Origin: Bubalus kerabau
Taxonomy: Eukaryota > Chordata > Mammalia > Artiodactyla > Bovidae
Length of the DNA stretch: 64,000 nt
Direction: 5' to 3'
Assembly (NCBI RefSeq): GCF_029407905.1
Contig: NC_073624.1
Span: forward strand, 3,112,501-3,176,500
Shown here: positions 23,870 through 33,500 of the stretch, one piece after another
How positions within the stretch are numbered: position 1 is the first letter of the stretch
Layout of the letters: each line of letters begins with the position of its first letter
Translations under genes and position numbers: made by a program
Notes under the pieces: model-generated
Told to the model about the DNA's origin: nothing
Databases searched by the model: none
Seen by the model: the letters and a program-made list of their open reading frames with translations, nothing else

Positions 23870-24412
23870 CCCCAGAGCTCAGCCGGCCCCGTGGCGCCTC
23901 GACCCCAGCCCAGCCGCGTCCTTGATCGCCCGGCCCCTCCCCTGTTCTCCGCCCCTCTTTACCAGCACCCCGCCGCCCCCTTCGCCTTCCTCCTCCTCCG
24001 CGCAGGCCCCTCCTCGGCTCCTCTGCTCGGAACCCCGCGCCCCGTCCGCCTCCCTCCTCCTCCCCGCCCCCCGCCGGATCCCGGACCCCTCCTGGTCCCC
24101 GGGGTGCGCCCCGCCTCCCTCGGCTGCCTCCCATCCCTCCGCGTCCGGCCCCCAGCCCGGCCCTCCGCTCCGCTCCGGCCGGCCGCCCTCGCCGTCTTCC
24201 GCGCGCTGCCCGCGGCCCCTCCTCGGTGCCCGCGGCCGCTCCGCGTACGGGGTGACGCAGCGCCGCCCGCCCGCCCGCGCCCCGCCCGCCCCGCGCCGCC
24301 GCCGCCGCCGCGCCCCGGCCGGCTCCAGGGGGCCGCTAACGGTCCCGCGCCCCTCGGCGCCGCGCGCGCCCCCAGCCCGGCCGAGCAGGCGGCGCCCCGG
24401 GCGCCGGGCGCG
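23870..24412 (+). promoter_or_regulatory. CERK: CERK CpG-island promoter and 5' UTR
   Basis: Extremely GC- and CpG-rich sequence from about 23.87 to 24.9 kb surrounds exon 1. There is no TATA box near the start. Clustered GC boxes (CCGCCC and GGGCGG types) lie at 24262-24295, and a TGACG half-CRE sits at 24253-24257. A GCC trinucleotide run at 24293-24312 probably lies in the 5' UTR. No ATG occurs between about 24250 and the start codon at 24413, which has G at -3 and G at +4. The transcription start is not visible; by analogy with the short human 5' UTR I infer roughly 24250-24320. The frame upstream of the ATG is open to about 23891 but begins with no ATG, so I treat it as a GC-rich artefact. 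Confidence 0.8.
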
Positions 24413-24545
24413 ATGGGGGCGGCGGAGCCGCTGCGCTCTGTGCTCTGGGTGAAGCAGCAACGCTGCGCCGTGAGCCTGGACCCCGCGCGGGCGCTGCTGC
24501 GCTGGTGGCGGAGCCCCGGGCCCGGAGCCGGGGACCCGGGCGCAG
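24413..24545 (+). CDS. CERK: CERK coding exon 1
   Basis: Encodes residues 1-44 and the first base of codon 45. The ATG at 24413 is the first in frame and the first in the probable transcript. The sequence begins MGAAEPLRSVLW, three residues shorter than human, and includes the start of the PH region. Donor CAG|GTGAGT follows 24545. Confidence 0.96.
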
Positions 24546-27500
24546 GTGAGTGTCGCCGCCGGCCCGCCGGCTCGGCCGGGCTGCGGTATGGGGGAAGGGG
24601 CCCCGGGGAGGCCGGCGGGCAGGGAAGGGCCGGGACCCGATGACAAAGAGCCAGCCGGCGCTGGGGAGAGCCGGGGTGAGGCGGGGTCGGCGGGGACGCG
24701 ACCCTCGAGGGCGAGGGGCGCGGGGTCGTGAAGGCCCGGGGAGGTCTGCGGCCCAGGAGGTGTCCCCCGGACGGACCGCACGGACCGTCTCTCTGGGACC
24801 CCGCCTGCCAGCGTCTGAAGGGCACCATTCCGATCGATTGTGACGGAGGGACCCTAGGGGGTGCCGGCGCCCCGCGCCTGGTATCCACGCCTGGTGTCAG
24901 TTTAACCCGATCCAGAGTGGCGACCGGAGTTCCTGTCCCCGCAGTGAAGCAAGGGCTGGTGACCTTCAATCTGGGATGTGCTCCCTGGGGGGAGGGGGCT
25001 GTTCATTTTGCTGCAACAGGCTGGACACACGACCGGCAGAGGCCCTTGGACTTGGGGAAGCCCTGGTTTAACTAAAAAGGGGTCCTGTCTGCTCCCAAGG
25101 AGAAGGGGCCAGCGGGTCCCCTGCCGAGCTGCCCAGAGGCTTATGGAGGAGATGTCAGTTGACCCTGGGCACGAGGGCAGTTACCTGGTGGGACAGTGAG
25201 AGCCAGGAGGCCTCCCTGGCAGAGGCAGCGGGGGCCTGGCCAGTCTGGGTGTGTTTCCAGTGGCTGGAGAGTGTGGGTGTTTCCATCTCATTGACTTGTC
25301 TTCAGCAAGTTTTTATGGAGGGCCTGTCATGCCCGGCAGGGCAGCTGCTCGCCCAGGCTCAGCGCTCCTGAGAGAGTCCCTGCCACAGTGCAGCAGTTTC
25401 TGTCAGAGGGTCTGGGGAGTGCGTGGAGGACACGTGGGTGTGGACGTGCGAGAAGGGGGTGGGGGCAGGGGGTCCTGGGACTCCTCACCTGCAGGGCGGC
25501 ACTGGACCAGAGCCCTGCAGAGGCCTGTGCACCTCCTGGCGAGACGGTCCAGGCAGCAGGACCACAGGGGCCACAGCCAGAGGCTGGCCCGGAGACCCAC
25601 ACAGGGTGGGGGAGCCGCGGGAGGTGGGGAAGGGGGCCGGGGCTCTTTGGGTGGCAGGGGCTGAGGTGGGGACCCCAGAGGGCTTTATCCATCTTCACCT
25701 GGTGAAAGGCACCCCGTGGGCCTGGCAGGGAGCAGACAGAGGCGGGCCAGGGAACCACAGGCAGGAGGCTGCTGGCCTTGTCTGGCAGAGGGTCGCTGAG
25801 CAGGGCTGGTCTGTCTGCTTAGATGGGGAGGGCCAGCGGAACGGGGGTCCACGTCTGTGCTTACTGGAGTTGCAGGATGAGCGGGGGTTTAGTTTTTAAT
25901 TGGTGGGGTGCAGGGGACGTTGGGATTCTTTAGTGGACATGCTGAGTTTAGGATGCCTTTTCAGTGCCTTGGGAGCAGTCGGGGTGCTGCACTGTATCTG
26001 TGGGGGCTTTCTTGTCCCTGAGGTTGTGTGGCTCTGCTGATGGGGGAGGGTGGGCAGACCCGGCCAGTTTGCTGGGGCCAAGGTCAGGGTGGTCTCGGAC
26101 TCCTCCTGGTTTGCAGCCTGGCGGTCACCACAAGCATGGTCTGCAGAGAGCTGCTCTGTGGCCAGCAGTCTGAGACTTCACCCTTCCACCAGCTTTTTGT
26201 TGTCCCCTGGGGAAGAACTGTCATCCTAGAACGTCAGCCTTAGCCTCCTGGCAGCACGCAGCAGGGCCCCAGGTCCAGGTCTCCCCTGGCCTGGCCCCAA
26301 GGGCGTTTGAACTTGCCTGTGAACCTCTGCTTCGGGATGGAGCGCTCCCATTTCATGGGCTCTTGGTGCAGTCCCGTGGCCTGTCCTGTGTCACATTCAC
26401 ACACGGCGCATTCCTGCCGGGCAGCTTCCCCTGGATTTTACGGGTGAAGAGGCCGAGCCTCAGGAGTGTGAGGAACCGGCCCAGCTAGTGCCTGAACCGG
26501 CGTGTGAAGTGTGGTGGGTCTGCTTTCAGCCACTGTGCCCGGGTGCCGTGGCCTCGTTTGGGCTGCAGCAGCCACGTGGACACCAAATGGGCCCCACCCG
26601 TCTGGGGTGTATGGGTGGGGGACTCGCGTTGCTGGCTTTCAGCGTTGGCATCCTTGGCCAGCTGTCATTATGGTTTCCGGCCCCCAGATTCTGGGTTTTG
26701 TGCACTTTGGGTCAGCTTGCTTTTCCGAGCTCCTCACTTGCACAGTGGCCTGCCTCTTTCCTGAAATGGTGGTTGCTTCCTTCTCGCAAACCCTGAAGGC
26801 CCTCTTGTATGGGTTCATCCGGAGCTTTCCTGAGTGGTGTGCAAGAGATGGGTACCCCCTCCCCTACAGAGGCTGGCGCTATAGGAGCCCTCCCCCCCCA
26901 AGCCCATGCCATCCACCATCCTGAGGAGGCCCTGGGTCAGCTGCTGCAGCTCAGGGGGCCCCTTATAGGTGCACCCCGAGAGGAGCCAGGCCCCAGAGAG
27001 ATGACCCCATGCCTGAGGGCAGACGGCAGCCCGTCCAGGGGACATTTCAGAGTGGCAGTGCCCGGCCCGCCACGGTCCCAGGTGTACCTGTGTGCGGGGT
27101 GGACGGCAGCCTGGCGGGGCAGGGAAGAGAGGCGGAGGCTGTGCAGGAAGCAGGCCGAGTGAATAGAAGACAGACCGAGGGGGACCCAGGGCCGGGGCCA
27201 CCGAGGGCACCGGGTGCGGCCGCTTTGTCTGACCTGCACAGCTTCTCCAGTGTTGCTCCTTTTCGCAGAAGGGGAAACATGGAAGTTGTGAGTGGGTTTC
27301 GATGGATGGTATGTAATATACACAAGGGAGCCGGCTTTTAATCCAGGTCCAGGCTTCCTCCTCAGTGGGGGGCTCAGAGCAAAGGCAGGACCAAGAACCC
27401 GGAGGCAGCGCCTTCTGGACCCGGCGCGGGCTGCTCTCTTCAGGAAGCTGTGAGGCTGCCTGGCACCAGCCCGGTCGGAAGTGGGGCAGACTGAAAACAG

Positions 27501-30500
27501 GAAACGCGGACCAGCCTTCTCACAGTGTCTCGGGCTAGCTGAACCTGAAACAGGCTGAAACTGTATCCGAGTTGTACCCCGGGGCCACGGTAAAACACGC
27601 TCAGAGAGACTCTGGAAGTGTTCCTTCAGAGCTGGGGCTGGGACGTGTGTGTGTGTGTGTGTGTGTGTGGGCACCCTGGGGTGGGGGTGGGGCCATGCCC
27701 AGCCTCCTCCAGAAGTTTTCCCCTCTCCCACCGGGGATGCCCCGGGTCGCTGGGCAGCTCCTTGTACAGGTCACTGTTGTATTTACAGCCCAACACCACT
27801 GCACGGTGCCCACGGAAACACATAGGCAAGCCACGGATACTTAAAACTAATTTCTTTTTTCTGCTTATGAAAGTAACTCATGTTGGTTTAATAAGACCTA
27901 GAAAGCACAGACAAGCACCCTGGGTTAGGGTTAGGGGTTAGGGTTAGGGTTAGGGTTAGGGTTGAGAATCGCCCGCCGCCGTAACCTTCGAGAGTGAATA
28001 TTTGCTGTTGGTCTCTGTGTGAATGTGTGTATTACTGTTTACTCTCGTAAAACAGGATTTGTTTTCACATCAGCTTTATCGAGGCGTAATTTGCATACAA
28101 TGAAACTCACACGTTTTAAGGATGTAATTTGGTGAATTTGCCACGTTTGAACATCCATCCTAAGGAAAAAAGACTAGCATTTAAGAAACAGTGTTTTATA
28201 CTTTAGGAGATATATTTTCTGTGTGTTTGTTAAGGTACTGATGACAGTTTTTTGCTTTCTGTCCCTGACCCAATTTATTTATCCTCTCGATTGGTCTAGA
28301 CTTCTGCACAGCAGACGTTTCTAGAGAACCTAGCTGCTCTCTGCCTTTCACGTGCTGTTCTGTGACCATGTGGGTGGGTCCAGGGTAAGGTGGCTTCGGG
28401 CTTCCCCGGTGGCTCAGATGGTAAAGAATCTGCCTGCAATGAAGAAGACCCCTGGGTCGGGATGATCCCCTGGAGAAGGGCATGGCAACCCAGTAATGTT
28501 GCCTGGAGAGTCCCCATGGACAGAGCAGCCGTGGGGGTCTCAAAGAGTTGGACGTGACTGAGCGACTGAACACATGAGGTGGCTTCACTTTGGGGATCTT
28601 ATCTCGCCCTCCTGATCGCAGCGCCCTGTGGGTTCTCCTACTGAGTCACCTTCCGTCCCAGTTTCTCCTGAGCTCTGGTTCCAAGTTTCTGGCACAGCCC
28701 ACGGGAGACAGCCAGCCAGCTCCCGGGTGTGTGTGCCCCGGCTGGTATCAGGGCTCCGTGCTCTCTGCTCCTATGTGGTTCTCTTTAAGCCACAGGCCAG
28801 TTGAGTGCCTCCTGCAGCCCTGCCTCCGGGCTTGCCTTGTCCATCCTTGGTCACCGTGTCCCCTCCCTCGAGCACCTTCTGATGGGTGACCCCGAAGTTG
28901 TTGGATGGAAGTTTGGAAAGCACCATGAAGTCCGTCTAATACAGCCCCAAAGCCTATGGCTAGGCGCTCTGCCCCCCACCCCCTATTCCTAGGATGCTTG
29001 CCCTTCTAGAAGATTCTTTCACATGCTGGGCAGCTTGCCGACTAGCTTGCAAGCTGCCCGTGCCTGCCTCACTTTCAGGGCTCCTCAGCTCTGACCTCCT
29101 TGACTCCTGAGGCCCCAGCTGAGCCAGACCTGAGTCCCCACAAGATAGTCCCCCTCTCCCCCGGGCCCTCCCCCTGCCCCCGTGTTCAGGTCTCACCTCT
29201 GCTCAGGGCCCAGCTCTGCTGGCACCTTGCCCTTCCCTCATCTTTCTTCAGGTTTTTGTGTTTGTGCAGCTGTTTGTCCCTCTCCGCTAGCTGTTTCCTT
29301 CTGCTTTGTGTTACGGGTTTTCCCTGTTTTCTTTTTTAGGACTATCTGTCGTATCTCCCCTGCGTGCGCTCTCGGGGCAGATGCAGCATGGGAAGGACTC
29401 ACTTCCTTGTTTCTCCTCCCTGTCCTCCTGGAGGTCCTCGCGTGTCTGTGTACACAGCAGGTGCGGACCGAGCACCGTGTGAGTGGCTGTCTGTGGGAGG
29501 CAGGGTTCGGCTCGTCCCTGGCTGCGTGGTGAGTGGCGGCCAGCTGGGGACTGGACCCCGACCGTGGGGGGGCGACTGGGCCACTGGTGGAGAGCGTAGG
29601 GGGAGTGGCTGCTTGCTGTCCAAGCGTCTTTACTTTTCTCTAGAGGAGCGAGTTTAAAACCACTGGGAGTGGCTGGGAAGCTAAACGGTTTGGGTAGAAC
29701 CCAGAAATTCTACAGAATCCCCTAAACCGTTCAATCCACAAATCTTATAGCCCTGTATTTCTGTATCTCCTGATACGTCTTACTTATGCCCCGTGATGAG
29801 GTCAAAAGTGCTGCAGATGATATCAGATTATGTGATGCCAGCAACCTGCAGAGTTAGATAGGAATCTCAGTATATTTGAATAGGAAATAAATGGCTATCT
29901 TGTTTACCTATTTAAGAAAAAAAAAAAACTTTCCAGATTTGCATATGACTCACTATCGGAAGAGACATATAGGCTTTTGTGGTTTTGAAAAGCAGCTGTC
30001 AGAAAAACAGCCGCCCTGCCTGCCCTCCCTCTCTAGGCACCTGCCTCAGCTATGGTCAGATGACGTGGCTTCAGAGTAGCCGAATGTGGTCATAAATAGC
30101 GTAATTACACTGAGATAATTCCAAGGCTAACTTTTATTTGTTACTCCAAAGTAGGTCAGCAGATGTTTCCTTAAGAAGTCAGATGGCAGGGCTTCCCAAG
30201 TGGCTCAGTGATAAAGAATCCGGCTGCCAGCGCAGGAGACTCAGGTTCGATCCCTGGTCCGGGAAGATCGCACAGGCCACAGAGCAACTGCGCATGTGCA
30301 CCACCGCCGCTGAGCCTGTGCTCTGAGCGCGGGAGCCGCAACTGCTGAGCTCACCTTCTGCGGCATCCGAAGCCAGTGCTCCGCAGCCGGTGAGGCCTCC
30401 GCCGTCAGGGACCTGCCCCCCGCAGCTGGAGGAAAGCCCCTACTGCAGCAAGGACCCAGCACAGCCAGAGATCAGATCAGTGGGTAAATAATTAAAAAAG

Positions 30501-33500
30501 AAAAAGCCAGATTGCAAATACTTTAGGCTTTGTGGGTCCCAGCTTCTCAGTTCTGCTGCTTTAGTGCAAAAGCTGCGGTAGGCAGCATGTGAGTGAATGC
30601 ACGTGGCTTTGTGCCAAGAAACCTTTGTTTACAGAGGTGGGCAGCATGCTGGATTTGGCCTGCAGTTTGCCGACCCTGCTGTAAGCCGGTATTCACCGCT
30701 GCGCGTTTTCCTGCTGCGTCGTTTGGCGCCTACACATTCAGGATCGCTAAGCCTTCATTCTGGTCGACTCTTCACTGTGTAGTGCCCGTCTCTGTCTCTG
30801 ACTGTTCTGTCTGTTCTAGAGTCCACTTTATGGGGTGACGCGGCCACGCCTGCTCCACGTGTCTCTTCTGTCCATTTACTTTGAACCTGCTTACACCCTT
30901 AGATTTGAAGTGAGTTTCTTTAGACTCTGTAGGGTTGACTCGTGTTTTTTAATCATCTAGGCCAACCTGTGTCTTCTTAATGTAAATACATTAGGGGTTA
31001 AATCTGCCATTTAATTTTTTGTTTTCATTTATCTGCTTTTTCCTGCCTTCCTGTGGATTGCTTTAACATCTGTTTTTAGGATTCCATACTGACTTGTCTG
31101 TATGTCTTCACCTGTGTTTAAACCAGCGGTGTGGGGTGGTAAAGTGTCCATGCGGCTTTCGAGTGCAGCTGTGCGTGTGGCCCTCGGCGTCGGTCCGTGC
31201 GTGAGCCTTATCCCAGTCTAGTCTCTGTGTGTGGCCCTTGGCGTCGGTCCGTGCGTGAGCCGCATCCCAGTCTAGTCTCTGTGCGTGGCCCTCGGCGTCG
31301 GTCCGTGCGTGAGCCGCATCCCAGTCTAGTCTCTGTGTGTGGCCCTCGGTGTCGGTCCATGTGTGGCCCTCAGCGTCGGTCCGTGCGTGAGCCGCATCCC
31401 AGTCTAGTCTCTGTGCGTGGCCCTCGGCGTCGGTCTGTGCGTGAGCCGCATCCCAGTCTAGTCTCTGCGCGTGGCCCTCGGCGTCGGTCCGTGCGTGAGC
31501 CACATCCCAGTCTAGTCTCTGCGTGTGGCCCTGGGCGTCGGTCCGTACGTGAGCCGCATCCCAGTCTAGTCTCTGCGTGTGGCCCTGGGCATCGGTCCGT
31601 GTGTGAGCCGCATCCCAGTCTAGTCTCTGCGCGTGGCCCTCGGCGTCGGTCCGTGCGTGAGCCACATCCCAGTCTAGTCTCTGCGTGTGGCCCTGGGCGT
31701 CGGTCCGTACGTGAGCCGCATCCCAGTCTAGTCTCTGCGTGTGGCCCTGGGCATCGGTCCGTGTGTGAGCCGCATCCCAGTCTAGTCTCTGCGTGTGGCC
31801 CTCGGCGTCGGTCCGCACGTGGCCCTGGGCGTCCGTCCGTGCGTGGCCCTTGGCATCGGTCCGTGCGTGGCCCTCGGCCTTGGTCCGCGCGTGGCCCTCG
31901 GCGTCCGTCCGTGGGTGGCCCTCGGCGTCGGTCCATGCGTGGCCCTCGGCCTTGGTCTGCGCATGGCCCTCGGTGTCCGCCCATGCGTGGCCCTCGGCGT
32001 CGGTCCGTGCGTGGCCCTCGGCCTTGGTCCGTGCGTGGCCCTCGGCGTCAGTCCGTGCGTGGCCTCGGCCTTCGTCTGCGCGTGGCCCTCAGTGTCTGTC
32101 CGTGCGTGGCCCTGGGCGTCGGTCTGCGCGTGGCCCTCAGCGTCGGTCCGTACATGGCACTCGGCCTTGGTCCGTGCGTGGCCCTGGGCGTCGGTCCGCG
32201 CGTGGCCCTGGGTGTCCGTCCACGCATGGCCCTGGGTGTCTGTCTGCGCGTGGCCCTCGGTGTCCGTCCGCGCGTGGCCCTGGGCGTCAGTCCGCACGTG
32301 GCCCTGGGCGTCCGTCCGCGCGTGGCCCTGGGCGTCCGTCTGCGCGTGACCCTGGGCGTCTGTCCGTGCGTGGCCCTCGGCGTCCGTCTGCGCATGGCCC
32401 TGGGCGTCTGTCTGCACGTGAGCCGCATCCCAGTCTAGTCTCTGCGTGTGGCCCTCGGCGTCGGTCTGCGCATGGCCCTCGGCGTCCAACCGCACGTGGC
32501 CCTGGGCGTCCGTCCGTGCGTGACCCTCGGCCTTGGTCCGCGCATGGCCCTCAGCGTCCGTCTGCGCGTGGCCCGGGGCGTCTGTCCACGCGTGGCCCTG
32601 GGCGTCCATGTGTGCGTGACCCTCGGCCTTGGTCCGTGCGTGGCCCTCGGCGTCCGTCCACGCGTGGCCCTCGGCGTCCGTCCGTCTGTGGCCCTGGGCG
32701 TCGGTCCGCGTGTGGCCCTGGGGGTCCGTCCGCGCGTGGCCCTGGGCGTCCGTCCGCGCGTGGCCCTGGGCGTCCGTCCGCGCGTGGCCCTGGGCGTCGG
32801 TCCGCGCGTGGCCCTGGGCGTCCGTCCGCGCGTGGCCCTGGGCGTCCGTCCGCGCGTGGCCCTCGGCGTCCGTCCATCTGTGGCCCTGGGCGTCTGTCCG
32901 CGCGTGAGCCGCATCCCAGTCTAGTCTCTGCGTGTGGCCCTCGGCGTCCATCCATGCGTGGGCCTGGGCGTCGGTCCGCGCGTGGCCCTGGCCGTCCGTC
33001 CGTGCGTGGCCCTCGGTGTCCGTCTGCGTGTGGCCCTCGGCGTCGGTCCGTGTGTGAGCCGCATCCCAGTCTAGTCTCTGCGTGTGGCCCTCGGCGTCCG
33101 TCCGCGCGTGGCCCTCGGCGTCCGTCCGCGCGTGAGCCGCATCCCAGTCCAGTGGACTCGTCATTTTGCCAGCTGGAGGAGGTGCAGAAAGCTCCCCTCT
33201 CTCTGCACCACTTTACTCTCCCGTTTCATAGTAAAAGTCTTACCTCTTCCACATGCATTTGGAACCACATTAGTGTTACAGCTTCATCTTCAACCCTCAA
33301 ACCTAATTTAGGAAAGTCAGGCAGAGAAGGACACACCGCTGTGGCTGCACGCACCTTTACGCACTGTATTCTTTCTTCTGTTTTCTTTTTTTTTTTCAGG
33401 GAGTCCTCTTTTATCATTTCTACTTCCTTTATCTGTTCTTTTAGGACAGGTCTGCTTGCAGTAAGACTGTTAGTTTTTCTTCATCTGAGAATGTCTTGAT

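Noticed and set aside
23879..24969. Minus-strand open frames of 300 and 336 codons over the CERK promoter
   Set aside because: Arginine/glycine/proline-rich by-products of the CpG island, antisense to a certain exon.
31171..33153. CRISPR-like array
   Set aside because: Units are head to tail with no unique spacers, and the host is a vertebrate.
31793..33499. 568-codon open frame and its counterparts as a novel repeat protein gene
   Set aside because: Several frames are open on both strands because unit lengths are multiples of three. There is no start context, splice evidence or non-repeat domain. It lies in CERK intron 1.
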